64,000 bases of DNA from Adiantum capillus-veneris (GCA_014529385.2 CM043969.1:70607676-70671675); one strand, 5' to 3'; counted from the first letter of the stretch, positions 1 through 10,465 are shown. Notes: generated by a model from the letters alone, not told the origin. A program made the numbers and translations.

Positions 1-2
1 CC

Positions 3-1027
3 GAAGATAAAAGAGCCAAGGATGAAGAAAGGTCAAATGAGGCTATGCAAGGGGCTAGTGTACAAGCAGAGGGGCTTATGGAGGAGACAATGAAAGAGCC
101 AAGTAGGCTAGTGGAGGAGCCAAAAGAGCCCATGGAGGAGACCCTGGATGAGTAAAGCAAGCCTACGGATGAGCAAAAGGATATGGATGATGCAAGCCAG
201 CCAACAGAGGTAGAGGAAAAGACCTTGGAGGAAACCCTGAATGAGGAAGAAAGAGCCATGGGGGAGACCCTTGATGAAGATGAGAACAATGACTACGACG
301 ATGAAGCTAAAGCAAAGGATAGCAACAACGACAACAACACTATAGAGACCCAGTATGGACCCTTGCTACCCGTAGATACGGTTGTTCCAATAATGTCTAT
401 TCAAGTATGGCAGAATATGTTCAGCTTCTAACTACTTATATGTACTTGTCAACTTTTACAGAGGTTGATTATCTTGGATATCAATGGATTGTTGCCGATG
501 CGCGTGCCTCTGGGTATAGCAGACCCCTTCGAGGATTTGCAAACATTTCGGATGGGTACTTGTCGAGTCATGGTTCTCGTCCAGGAACCAAATAATTTAT
601 TCAGTTTCTTCTTCCACGCTTTAGAGTTGCCGTATGGTCTTCAATGCAAAGGCAAAACTTGTCGCTGCTAGTTACAATAGTTTGCGATGTATGCGGTGCT
701 CATACGTCAAATGTTTCCTTTCTGTATGATTAGAGAAAATGCGTTACCGTTGAGTGCCACTACCACCCTAAAAAACCACACTTACCTCTTTTGTACAAAC
801 CGTTCAGCCAAATCGATGTACCCTTTGATGCAAATAATACACTACTGATTGATGATAATCCTGAAAAGGGAGACCTAAATCCACCAGGAACAACTATCTC
901 ACCACCCTCTTTTGAAGGGCATACCTTTGATTTTTACCTTGAAGACATTTTGATTCCATACTTACAGAAATTGTATCTCAATCCATTGTTCACGGACGAG
1001 TTTGTACTTTCTAATCAATTAAGATGA
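3..1027 (+). pseudogene. FCP1/NIF-type HAD phosphatase pseudogene
   Basis: This is a decayed gene for a small C-terminal-domain (FCP1/NIF, HAD superfamily) phosphatase. Positions 3-431 encode a strongly acidic N-terminal part with repeats of the type EEPKEPMEETLDE and one TAA near 153. An acceptor-like ACAG at about 457-460 precedes LIILDINGLL, the first HAD motif in the divergent DxNG form seen in many plant members. RFRVAVWSSMQRQN near 620-660 lies in a different frame, so an indel separates the two. NNTLLIDDNPEKGDLNPPG, near 833-892, is the third HAD motif, followed by YLEDILIPYLQKLY. An in-frame TAG precedes RKCVTV at about 730, where relatives as I recall carry Gln or a similar residue. 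The family match rests on these ordered motifs. Frameshifts, stops and the asparagine in place of the second motif-I aspartate argue against an active enzyme. The left end may continue outside the window. Confidence 0.7.
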
Positions 1028-1057
1028 CTCTTCTATCATGTATTTGTCTTGCCTAAC

Positions 1058-1060
<3 letters not shown>

Positions 1061-1116
<56 letters not shown>
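1061..1116. repeat. (GA)28 microsatellite
   Basis: Uninterrupted GA dinucleotide run between the HAD pseudogene and the minus-strand gene that converges on it. Confidence 0.97.
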
Positions 1117-1118
<2 letters not shown>

Positions 1119-1211
1119 TGGCAATGGCTAAAGAAATGTATTTCAAGAACACTTATAAATTCACAGACCACAATTGACAAATGAGCTCAAAAAAACTTCA
1201 TGTATTGAAAT

Positions 1212-2648
1212 TCATTTGTATACACTTGGGTTCACAAGAATCTCTGGGTACATTGACACTATTTCAAACCGACCATCCAACTCTTCGCACAAAATATCTT
1301 TTTCCCTATGCCGCATCAGCTTACGGCCAGCTAGGAAAAAGGAAAAATCTGAAAGGTCCCTTTCCATTGACTCTTCAATTATGTCGTGCCGCAAGTGCAG
1401 AAGACTGCATAGCTCCCTTATCGTAACCACCAACATTAGGCCATGCTCTTTATAAAACACTTCCACATCCATAGCAGGATTATCTTCCAAACCTACAGAA
1501 ACCTGGTCCATAGGATTTTACTTACCTCTGAGCATTTGTGATCGCATATACCAAAAGGAGACTAACAGTGATTGGCTTGCAATCATGTACTTGACAACTA
1601 GAGTGTCAAGCGCGACCTCGTACCGTATGCCAATCTCTTCCTTTACATACCATCCTTTGTCAAGAAGTTTGTCACAGGATGACTGCTAAAATGACTTGCA
1701 CATGAACATAGTTTTTGTAGCACGTATATTGTAGTTATGAAACAACTCTATGAACAGTGCAGCAGGACAAAAGTTTGCAATTCTAACAAGTTTGGTGGGA
1801 ATAGAGCTACGTAGAGACCTCTGTATATCCTTGTAGAGCCAGTCCACAGTGTTCCAGTCGGTTGGTAGAGGTACTTTCACCAACATGCCATTCTTATTCC
1901 CTGGGCAGAGTTGGTAGAAGTGGTCATAGAAAAATATTCCTTCATCAGCCAGGCTTCTGCTGGTTCTCCCTGAATATTGTAGAGCACCAATGTGGGCATG
2001 AACAATAAGGAAGAGTCCTATTATGCACTCCATAGGCTCCCATTGCTCATAAGAAGAGGGATAAACATCTGCAAAATATATAACAAGAGTTAAACTAAGA
2101 GTATCAATAAGTGAAAATGACAAATCTAATGTAGTTGAGATGTGAAGAATGGAGCCATTGCTCATAAGAAGAGGGATAAACGTTGCAAAATATATAAGAA
2201 AAGTTAAAATGAGAGTATCAATAAGTGAAATGACAAATCAAATGCAGTTGAGATGTGAAGAATACTTACAATTGCAACGTGGTTGATGTATATCTGACAC
2301 ATTTCCACCGTTTGCTATCACGTCTGGATGGGTAAACACATGCTGAACAAGTACTTCCTTTACAGATCCTTTGCTGATTTCAATTTTGAAATCCAACACT
2401 CTGGCCTTCCATGCTGAGCGATAAACATTGATAGCACTAGACCTCTTGGCTCTTCTTGGTTGCATGAGGACCCATGAACCTTTGTTTATCCTTTGTCCAA
2501 ACAATTGGTTCTCTGCACTTATTGAAGTTGATATTGTAATTGAGGATATGATACTACTTGGCCTTCTAGGCAAAGTGCAGGTGTTGCTAGTTGGTGTGAG
2601 ATACCATAAACACCTAGAGCTTCTTGGGCGGGAAGACGTGGAAGCCAT
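1212..2648 (-). pseudogene. unidentified spliced gene, probably decayed
   Basis: I do not recognise the family. The first exon runs from 2648 (MASTSSRPRSSR, Ser/Arg-rich N-terminus) to about 2271, where the minus strand reads AATT then GTAAGT, a consensus donor. The next exon starts after TTTTGCAG at about 2072 and keeps the frame: VYPSSYEQWEPMECIIGLF, then PLPTDWNTVDWLYKDIQRSL. That frame meets one in-frame TAG at about 1686-1688 and carries on through DKGWYVKEEIGIRYEVALDT to another GTAAGT near 1533. The last part (1511-1212) encodes VSVGLEDNPAMDVEVFYKEH through PEILVNPSVYK and a stop. Splice signals and codon-like continuity suggest a real gene or a transposon-borne one. The TAG and the very short gap after the second donor suggest decay or an error in my model. 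It converges tail to tail with the HAD pseudogene, the same arrangement as in transposon D further right. Confidence 0.45.
2041..2263. repeat. tandem duplication of about 110 bp over an intron/exon border
   Basis: Copy 1 is 2041-2150 and copy 2 is 2156-2263. Both start CATTGCTCATAAGAAGAGGG and end GTGAAGAAT. The duplicated block holds the 3' splice site and the first bases of exon 2 of the minus-strand gene. In copy 2 the acceptor reads GCAA instead of GCAG, so only copy 1 keeps a usable site. Confidence 0.9.
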
Positions 2649-2834
2649 AGCTCTAAGAGAAAAGCTTTAGTGGAGGGAGATTCACTTTGAAAGCATCCTA
2701 ATGGAGGGAAAGTGTTTTAGAATTCCAATATCTTGTGCGGGCTTAATGGTCACCCTCCAGTACGTTAATGACCATAAGAGAATATCAGCAGTGGGACCAC
2801 ACATGCACCTAACAACTCGGTAAAAGCAAAGAAG

Positions 2835-3609
2835 TTACGATGCCACAATCCTAGATTTGTGAAAGTTTTTAAAATATTTTCCTATTTCTTGAGTCTTTCC
2901 ACGTAGTTTCCTACGTAATGTAGCCCTCCTGCTCATTGGACGCGCTCTATTTTCTCTCTCTTTCATATGGCCCTCCAAATGACCTCCAAAATTTCCTAAT
3001 GATTGTTTCTCCACATCTTTATCCGAGTTGACTATTTTTCCCACCCTCTACCTTGCCAAGATTTTTTGTAGGATCCTTTGTTGGATCTAATGTATTCGTG
3101 TCACCCTGTGGGGTAGCTTGTAATCCGCTTCTCTCATCTGTAGGCTTTAGCACCTCAGCGGGACAAGCGCTCGCATAATGCCCGAACTTGTTGCATTTGA
3201 AGCAGCCCCGAAGAAGGTGTTAAATTTAAGAGGAATGATCTTTAGTCCTACCCCAACATTCACCACCAAGTTCTTTGGCTTGGCTGTGGCTTTCGCAAAT
3301 CCCACCAAATACAGCCCTTGTTTGCTGCTACACTCGAGGCTCTGGCAGATGGGACAAACAGTGGATCACCAAGCAAAACTGCGAGGTCCTTCAAGTTCTT
3401 CGTAAGCCATAGTGGGAGGTTGACAAACTCCACCCATACTGGGTAGAGATCCTTGAATGCCTCGTTAGATTCAAACAGGGGTCCCAAGGGAGCACGCACA
3501 CCGGTGCACGATTGAAGAACAGCAGGCTTTTTGTCAAAACCCTTTCAACCATTGCATTGTTTTTGAACTGAACTGACACGAATCCTTTTGCTATATATCG
3601 GATGAACAT
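2835..3609 (-). pseudogene. LINE ORF1-like fragment (DUF4283 + CCHC knuckle)
   Basis: On the minus strand, from 3609 downward, the frames encode YIAKGFVSVQFKNNAMVERV, FFNRAPVCVLPWDP and LYPVWVEFVNLPLWL, the pattern of the DUF4283 domain found in ORF1/gag-like proteins of plant LINEs. A zinc knuckle CFKCNKFGHYASACP (CX2CX4HX4C) follows at about 3205-3160. After that comes a Pro/Thr-rich tail, and a frame change leads to a basic segment (RRATLRRKLRGKTQEIG) that stops at 2835. At least two frameshifts break the ORF (3391-3609 and 3260-3499 are in different frames). No reverse transcriptase follows, so this is a truncated relic. It abuts the gag-like ORF on the other strand head to head at about 3610-3628. 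Confidence 0.65.
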
Positions 3610-3627
3610 TACCGAGCCGTTGTCGTA

Positions 3628-5634
3628 ATGGTAGTAAACACTACAAGTCCTTCCACCTCAACTTCTGACAAAATGGTAAAGCCTACTTTTATCGCTCCTA
3701 AGTTTGATGAGTCCATGCTAGATGAGCTTGTGAAGGGAATGCGTGACTTGAAGGTGAAGTTTGCAAAGCTTGAAGAAAAAGGCCAACCATCAGGGCCACT
3801 TCCTAGGCAAAGACAACAGCCCAAAGAAGGGTTTGTTAATAGATGTATTTGGTGTGATAGTACAAACCATGTAAGAAGGGATTGTAATGATTTTAGTGAT
3901 GCTTTGTCAAAAGATGTTGTCTTTTTTAAGGATGGTAAAATCCACTTAAGAGAGACAGGTCTACCCTTGAGAACTAACTTTGGGAAGGGGGGAATGCAAA
4001 CCTTAGTTGAAGATATGGCAACCAAGCATGCCACCTCTTCAGTTGAGGCAGCTACTTATGGAGTAAAAATTGAACATTTTTGTGATGAAGAGGTGAGTGA
4101 CCATCATGGTCAAATTTGGCCAAATGTCATGCAATTAGCTAAAAAGGGAAAGCTTACAAAAGAGATTCTACATGAAGCAGGTGATTGCATACGTCTAGAA
4201 ACAGGATGGAATGATCCAGTGGACTCATTGTCAGTGCATGCCTACATTAAAAAATGCCAACAAAATGAGGCAATTGTAGAAGAGAAGCGCAGACGTGAGA
4301 ATGCTGATGAAGGACCATCAAAAAGAGCTTCTAGAAGTGGGGGAAGAAGAGACTCAATGCCTTCTCAAACACCCTCAACAAAAGGAGCATCTCCACCTGA
4401 AGTACTCATGGAGGAGTCTACAATAGGAAAGAAGAAAGAGCCAACAAAAGGAATGACAGATGCACATTCTCTGCATGAGGATTGGGGTTCTGTAGATGAA
4501 GCTATGAATCTTCAAGATTCACAAATCAAAGATAGAGAAGTGTTTGGGAATGCTATACAGGTTGAAGTGACATCAGAGGATAGAGTAGAAGAGCAAGAAA
4601 CCTCTTGGGATATGGTCTGTGATTGGGGTGATATTTCTTATCTGTGTGAAGATGCAAATAAAGATGCTTGCCATAAAGTGCCTACTATACAGGGTTGCCT
4701 GCAGGTATGCAAACAATATCTGAGGTATAAAAGGGATTTAGGTCTTGTGTCACAGGGTATAAATTGCAAGCAGGTTTGTGAGCATCTATCTGCTATGGAT
4801 AGGAAGGGTATACATGGTGATTCCTTGAAGCCAGAAGAGGATGCTAGCTCTATGCTGACACCAGAGTCATGTAATGAAGAAGGGTTCTCCCTAGATGAGT
4901 GGAGACATGATTCAGTTGAAGATAATTTAGCGATGAGTCAAAAAGGAAGAAGGGGTGAAGATATTGTGTCAGAGACTAACTCCAAGGAGGTTTTTGAGCA
5001 GTCGGTTACAAGTGACCGGGAGCATACCTACCAGGATGATTTGGAAAGGGAATTAGACACCATATTTGAGAGGTATGCAAAGTTTTATGCTATAAAGCTG
5101 GAGAGGTATTTGGTAAAAGGTGAGAGAATTGATGAGAGGTTTACCATGCACATTTCTAAGGTTTCTCTCGATGTTGAGAAAGGCTATCTAGAAGATTCTT
5201 TTGAGAATGAAGATGCAGATTCAGACTTCTATGCGAAAGAGGTACATATGGATTTATAGGTTGGTCAGAAGGTTGAAGTGCAGTTTCAAAAATCTTTCAA
5301 GTATATTACAGGAAGCCTGGAAGTGTTTTTTGAAGAGGAGGATGAGGAACTTATGTCTCTACGTCATGACGATTTTGCGCATAATGGAGATTTGTTACAG
5401 ATGTTTTGGAGACAGATATATATAACAATTCCTTCTGATCCGAGAGCAATTAAAAGATGCGGAGAATCTCAATGCTTAGTACAATATAAGTTTTTGAGTT
5501 ACCCATATGATCCTGGAGGAGGTCATGGGATGACAGGGGATACAATTGCTTTCACAAGTTACCATGAGGTTGGCACATGCCGGAGGATGTGCAGGTTTAG
5601 AGGGGGTGGATGTCGTGTTGTGACACGTACATAG
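3628..5634 (+). CDS. gag-like zinc-knuckle protein with one in-frame TAG
   Basis: A 543-codon ORF ends at a TAG (5257-5259). The same frame then stays open for another 124 codons to 5634, giving about 669 codons in all. Near residues 73-86 is CIWCDSTNHVRRDC, a CX2CX4HX4C knuckle. It is followed by a conserved-looking block with DGKIHLRETGLPLRTNFGKG. Residues of about 220-330 are charged and Ser-rich with a basic stretch (KRASRSGGRRDS), and the C-terminal half is acidic. The part after the TAG includes SLEVFFEEEDEELMSL and a Cys/Gly-rich end (CRRMCRFRGGGCRVV). I infer a retroelement gag or gag-derived protein. No protease or RT follows, so it could be a truncated element or a co-opted gene. 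A long ORF with a single stop suggests recent decay or selection. Confidence 0.55.
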
Positions 5635-6779
5635 TGGGAACGCATGCTACAAGAGTTATCTTGTAATTTTTTAGATACATAATTATCTTTCCTATAATGT
5701 ACATATGCATATTTAAGTATAATAATGAGCCTTCTATCTCATCCTATTATTTTTCTCAAGGGTAACATATCCTTACTTTACCATCAGAAAATACTATGGA
5801 AAAAGCATCAATAGCTCTGTCTCTTTAACTTGGGGCAAAAAACATTGATTCTTTATTTCTACTATTTCATTATCATCTCACACCCTAGCTAGATCCTATA
5901 TCTAGGGTAAACTCCAATATATATATATTCTATGTATTTTTTATACTTTTCTTATATTTCTTTTTAAATAGCTACTAGGAGAGAATCAAATCCTAGTGGG
6001 ACACTAGGTGGCATGATTTCAAAGATACACTTATTTTAATGCATTATTGCAAGCATGGTTACAAAACTTTGTCAAGGAGAAATGTCATGCTTTCATATGG
6101 CATGAGGTGTCCTTGGGAATTAAATGAAAGTCAAGGCTAAGGAGACCACATGAAGACTTTTGCTGCCATAAATGGACCCTATTTTGATGAATTTTTTACA
6201 CAAGGTTCCAATCCGAATTGGAGAATGATTTTAAAATGAAAATCGTAGCTAATGAGCTGAAGTTTCTGCCCATATTTTTATTTTTTTATTTGGAGCTACG
6301 GTTGAGGAGATATGATCAAAATACTGGACCCCAGTCTGCCCACATCATGCAGGAACAACTCATTTCCAACTTTTCCAATTCCTGTTCACACTGGCTCCTC
6401 TCTTCTTGTGTAAACCCTTGTGGGTTCCCTTCACCTATAAAAGGGGACCTCTTCTTCCTTGGAAGGAACTCAAGCATTCAAGCCATTGATGAGAGGAATT
6501 CTCGAGGGAGTGAGTAGTAATGCCTAATTGTACTTAGCCATTAACATAAGCCCAAGCCTACACTTTCTCCTAGAGGGAGACTAGCCATTCTTGCAACAAA
6601 CTAACCTTGGAAGATCAACTCTAATCAAAGAAGGTCTTGCACTTGGTGTATCAATCAAAGTGGAATTATCCACTCTTCTTCTCTCTCCCATCAATAATGG
6701 TGCCGAAGGGTTTCAAGTAAGATGTGTTCTACATTGATGTTTTCTTGATTTCTTGTTGTTTTCATTTTCATCTCTAATC

Positions 6780-6783
<4 letters not shown>
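5635..6783 (+). promoter_or_regulatory. non-coding stretch with a TATA-type promoter, LTR-like
   Basis: There is no convincing coding frame. A strong TATA box TATAAAAGG lies at about 6437. It is followed by CT-rich leader sequence and, near 6690, by TGGTGCCGAAGGG. The layout (AT-rich U3-like part, TATA box, short leader) resembles the LTR and start of an untyped retroelement. I could not find a partner LTR or a duplicated target site in the window, so this remains tentative. Confidence 0.3.

Positions 6784-6833
<50 letters not shown>
6784..6833. repeat. (AT)25 microsatellite
   Basis: Uninterrupted AT dinucleotide run. Confidence 0.97.
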
Positions 6834-6837
<4 letters not shown>

Positions 6838-7026
6838 CTAATCTCATCTCCTTAACCAAGCCTATCTCTCTCATTCTTAGTAATTCATCCTCTCTAGTTT
6901 CTCTTTGCTACAGGTACATCTCTCCCCGCAGTATCCTCATTGCCTACGGGCAAGAATAGGGCTTGGGAGGGAAACTTCTCATCTCTTCACTTCTCTCATA
7001 TCTACATTTCTCACATACTATCCTAG

Positions 7027-7245
7027 ATGAATAACCCACATGATGATCATTTCTATCCCTTTCACTCTGTACGATCTATTAGAATTAACATATGGATTAG
7101 CCGAAAAATACACTTTCAACAACGTATAGTGTTTCTCTTTGGCCCAGAAAGGCTTAATGAAATACTTCTATCACCGGATCCCATCATACTACCTCTCATA
7201 GACTATAATTTTTCTTTTGATGTAAGCGTAGTTATCTTGCTATGA
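7027..7245 (+). CDS. mini-ORF 1 of a paralogous overlapping pair
   Basis: This is a 72-codon ORF of unknown function. It shares a pattern with the next ORF: an IS/S-K-(I/L)-x-FQ stretch, LFGPERLNEI, PIILPLIDY, then (F/L)DV and a hydrophobic end. Its TGA overlaps the ATG of the second ORF (ATGA at 7242-7245). The residue-level similarity appears better kept than the DNA similarity, which would fit selection on protein, but the ORFs are short and could be remnants of a larger repeat. No known domain is recognised. Confidence 0.35.
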   Translation: MNNPHDDHFYPFHSVRSIRINIWISRKIHFQQRIVFLFGPERLNEILLSPDPIILPLIDYNFSFDVSVVILL

Positions 7246-7454
7246 ACCAAGAGGATTTGTACACACAATTAATCCCAATCACTAGACAAAATATATATAT
7301 TATGGTAAGCACAAAACTACAATTCCAAAGAACAATTCGTAGCCTATTTGGTCAGCCAAGATTGAATGCCATTAACTCATCCAATAACCCTTTCATATTA
7401 CCCATGATACGATATGACCATAGCCTTGATGTTTTCATCTTCGTATTGTTTTGA
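7242..7454 (+). CDS. mini-ORF 2 of a paralogous overlapping pair
   Basis: This is a 70-codon ORF starting on the ATGA overlap with mini-ORF 1. It repeats the pattern of ORF 1: VSTKLQFQRTIRSLFGQPRL, PFILPMIRYDHSLDV and a hydrophobic C-terminus. By eye the two proteins share about 40 percent of residues over their middle part. I infer an old tandem duplication with a period of about 216 bp. The function is unknown. Confidence 0.35.
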   Translation: MNQEDLYTQLIPITRQNIYIMVSTKLQFQRTIRSLFGQPRLNAINSSNNPFILPMIRYDHSLDVFIFVLF

Positions 7455-7594
7455 CATTCTCTTTTGCGTTCTTTCTTTGTGTGTGTGAATGCAAGAGAGA
7501 AAGAGTGAGTCTTCTTTGATTGCACTTCTTTCCAAACCCTAGTCTTCATGGCATCTATGGTTTAACTCCTTCATATAGTTTTTGTTGAGTTCTC

Positions 7595-8115
7595 TCACAA
7601 ACTCTCACAGCCATAAGCCCGGTGCTTTCCTGGCAAGACCGCAAATTTCTCGACACCGTGCTGATTCAAAACCAGTGGACTACAAAGCCAATTACAGAGC
7701 TCAATTCTATTGGGAACTCTTCTCATAAACCCAAAGACCAGAGTAGAATTTGCAACCTCCACAAGTTGTTTTTTCACAATGGCAGGGGAAACAGCACCGT
7801 AACGGCATCTTCCACCTTCATACACTGCAGGAGCGCCTTCTTAAGTGCTTGGAAAGCTCTGTCCTCTTTGGCCACTTCAGCAGTATCCTCCTGCGTCGCC
7901 AAATCTTCACGCGACCTTTTGTTCAATGATAGTGCACAAAGGATTGCCGCTAGGTCTTTTTCCACCTGCGTCTTTCTTTGTTTCAGTTCCTCCTTACTCA
8001 GACTAGTAAGGGAGCTTTGACCGCTATCATCAGTGCCCGGTTTCGCAAGGTCGTCGGTCGGCTTGATAGCCTTCAAAGCGTCAGGCATCTCTTTGCCTAC
8101 CACTGCTTTGGGCAT
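7595..8115 (-). pseudogene. unidentified minus-strand ORF with a frameshift
   Basis: From 8115 downward the frame reads MPKAVVGKEMPDALKAIKPT, then a charged, probably helical segment (SKEELKQRKTQVEKDLAAIL). After a frame change near 7825 a second part follows (KKQLVEVANSTLVFGFMRRV, then a Leu/Trp-containing segment) that ends at 7595. The second part faintly resembles the DUF4283 region of plant retroelement ORFs, but I cannot confirm that. With the frameshift and no recognisable catalytic motif I treat it as a decayed gag/ORF1-like gene of low certainty. Confidence 0.3.
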
Positions 8116-8169
8116 AGGACGGCTTAGAGGAGCTCACCATGGCTTGGTGAAAGGCCTCACCAACACCAA

Positions 8170-8465
8170 GTTACAAAAAGGTTAATAATCGCCTTAACAA
8201 AAAGATAATAATCGCATGCTGCAGTGGGGGTTTGGATGGGGGGGGGGGGGGGGGATGCACTGCCTTGCTGCTTAACGCACCACGCGTGCTGCTCAGCTCA
8301 TGGTCTCGAACAAAAGGGAAATCTTAATCAAGGAGATCAAACACACTAATTTTCCACATGCACATGCGATTATTAGGTAGGCTCAAACTGCGATTATTAA
8401 GGCTAATAGTCGTGATGCAGGCAAACCCAAAGGCGATTATTATCGCAAAGTGCTAATAATCACAA
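8170..8465. repeat. cluster of AATAATCG / CGATTATT half-palindromes
   Basis: Within 300 bp the words AATAATCG or CGATTATT, or one-base variants, occur about seven times in both orientations (near 8185, 8208, 8370, 8392, 8405, 8436 and 8454). One pair forms the small hairpin GCGATTATTATCGC. The same word is the arm of the periodic palindromes in element B, although this cluster is outside B. Confidence 0.6.
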
Positions 8466-8522
8466 CTTCTACCTGCCACAACAGATTGTGGGGGGGGGGG
8501 GGGGGGGGGGGGGCGGGGGGGG
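8238..8522 (+). repeat. long poly-G runs (G17 and G24-C-G8)
   Basis: A 17-base G run occupies 8238-8254. A 24-base G run occupies 8490-8513, then one C, then eight Gs to 8522. Such runs can form G-quadruplexes and are prone to sequencing and assembly error, so their exact lengths should not be trusted. Confidence 0.9.
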
Positions 8523-9437
8523 CTCGGCGTATGCAGGCAACAACGTATGCATGCGTGCGCAGGCAACAACGTATGGGGGGAGGTGGGGACACTTAAGTCG
8601 GGGAAACTTACATTGATGGTGCAAAACTCAAAAGACTTGCGAGATTGAGGATGGTGGATGCTACCGCGAGCTCACCAACATCTAGAGCCATAGTACACAG
8701 GCCGACATTACACAATACACATCACGCACACCCTACTTCATCGCCCCCCATTTTATCCCCTATGAGTTTTGAGTGAATTACTATGTTTAAAGAGAGGGTG
8801 AAACAAGAATTTTTGAAGCTCAAGCTTGAGTGTGGAAGGTAGAGAGACAAAATTGTCTTTTCTAGATGAAGACTCATTCTCATAGGAACAAGATGATGCA
8901 TAAGTCTGATATGTTGGCATTGCGTGTCAGTATTTCTCATGAATTATTTGTCAAGTTCTTGTAAGTAATCATACATTTTTGCATTCACCTATCTACAAAT
9001 GCTCATTTAATCATTTCAAATGTGCCATTTATATGCTTTGCTTATTGTTGAAATAAAATGAATCCAATTTTAATGACTATTGGCAGATTGAATGAATAGG
9101 TGTCCACTTGGACGCACTTATCCGGACACCACATTTGTATTCTATTATTTTTTTGAGCTAGTGTAGCTAAATTTTGATTCCAGAGAAGCAGTTCGATTCC
9201 TTGAGTTATAATTCTGTCGTGATGTGTGTAAATGCCCATCAGCTGGCCATTGTCCATTTATAAAGCCCTAGGTATAAAAGTCAATAACCTCAATGTGAAA
9301 GGGAGGCTTATTTTTTGAAGAAAGAAGAGCTCTGTTGTATGTATGCTCAAGCAACTATGAAGCTCCAACCTGTAATCATCATAACTTATGATTGGGTCAG
9401 AGAGTCAATCTAAAAAGTATTGCAATTTGGTGGAGAA
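8523..9437 (+). other. non-coding; possible LTR/leader of element C
   Basis: No coding frame is supported. GGTATAAAAG at about 9270 is a good TATA-type core with the same spelling as the TATA region in element B's LTR (GGTATAAAAG near 11678). By analogy this may be the 5' LTR promoter of element C, but I found neither an LTR border nor a primer-binding site. Confidence 0.3.
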
Positions 9438-10012
9438 ACATGGATCATGATCCATGTCCCACTGTGATAGTTTGAGCAGAAACTGATACTATCAGGTTCA
9501 ATGTGTTTCCACATCACTGAATATACACTTTTGGTGAGAAATTGACACTAAAAACTCATTCAAATCAAGAAATTGGGCCAAAGACACAAAAACCTTGAAA
9601 ATTGACCAAAACTTGGGGCTTTTCAACTTTTTGAGGTCCAAATCCAAAATTAAGTAAAAATATGACATCCATCGAGTGCAACCTTACAAATCACCAAATT
9701 TTATGTTCAAATGTGGTCAAACATGGATCACACAATCCATGTACCTTTGGGCTAAGATTTGACCATTGGGAAGTTGATGCCATGACAACTTTCCCAAAAG
9801 GCACAATAGCAAAAAACTAAAAAAAGTTCATCAAAATAGCCAAACACAGAAACTAGTCAAAAACCACAAGGAAGACATAAAAATCTAATTTTGACTGCTA
9901 AAAAGTTGTTCAAATCCAAAAAGAAGTGGTGGAGTAGACTATTGACACTACAAGTAATCAGCAGGCCAAATTTTGTGTCCAGATTCGATGGAACATGGAT
10001 CATGATCCATGT
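9438..10012. repeat. three palindromes spaced about 280 bp (element C leader)
   Basis: ACATGGATCATGATCCATGT, a perfect 20-bp palindrome, occurs at 9438-9457 and again at 9993-10012. Between them, at 9721-9742, is a version with the same 8-bp arms (ACATGGAT/ATCCATGT) and a changed 6-bp centre. The start-to-start spacing is 283 and 272 bp. The text around each copy shares words (AAATTTTGTGTCCA, GATTTG) with the modules in element B's leader, so I read this as a degenerate tandem array belonging to element C. Confidence 0.85.
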
Positions 10013-10140
10013 ACCTCATTAAGATTTGTGGCTGAGATTTACGTTCTAGGTAGCTTAGATTCTTTTTATAGTTCTAAACTTTTAGGGTACCCAAAACTAG
10101 TTTCCAAAGACCAAAGGGTCACACAGACTTTACTTTGGAG

Positions 10141-10465
10141 AAACCCGACCAAGGGCAAAATGGGATAAGTTGCACTAAGCCAAGTTGGACTTGTCAAAGA
10201 CTATCTTGAGCATATTGAGTGAGGTTTAACCATGACAAATCATCACCACTAGGGTTTTTTACTCAACTCAGAGACATGCAAACCGCAAGAAACCTGACCA
10301 CGGGCAAAAAGGGATAAGTTGCACTAAGCTTGGGCTTGTCAAAGACTATCTTAAGAGTATTGAGTGAGGTTTATCTTGAGAGTATTGAGTGAGGTCTAAC
10401 CATGACAATTCATCCACCACCAGGGTTTTTTTTACTTAACTCAGAGACATTCAAACCGCAAGAAA
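10141..10465. repeat. tandem duplication of about 150 bp
   Basis: Two consecutive copies begin near 10141 and 10291. Both contain GGGATAAGTTGCACTAAGC, CTTGTCAAAGACTATCTT, ATTGAGTGAGGTTTA and AACTCAGAGACAT, and both end CAAACCGCAAGAAA. Copy 2 has an extra internal repeat of the segment ending ATTGAGTGAGGT. Confidence 0.85.

Noticed and set aside
6685-6700. TGGTGCCGAAGGG as a retroelement primer-binding site
   Set aside because: It does not clearly match a known plant tRNA 3' end and no paired LTR was found.
8490-8522. G24 run as a real telomere-like or regulatory element
   Set aside because: Homopolymers of this length are prone to assembly error, so reported only as a repeat with unreliable length.
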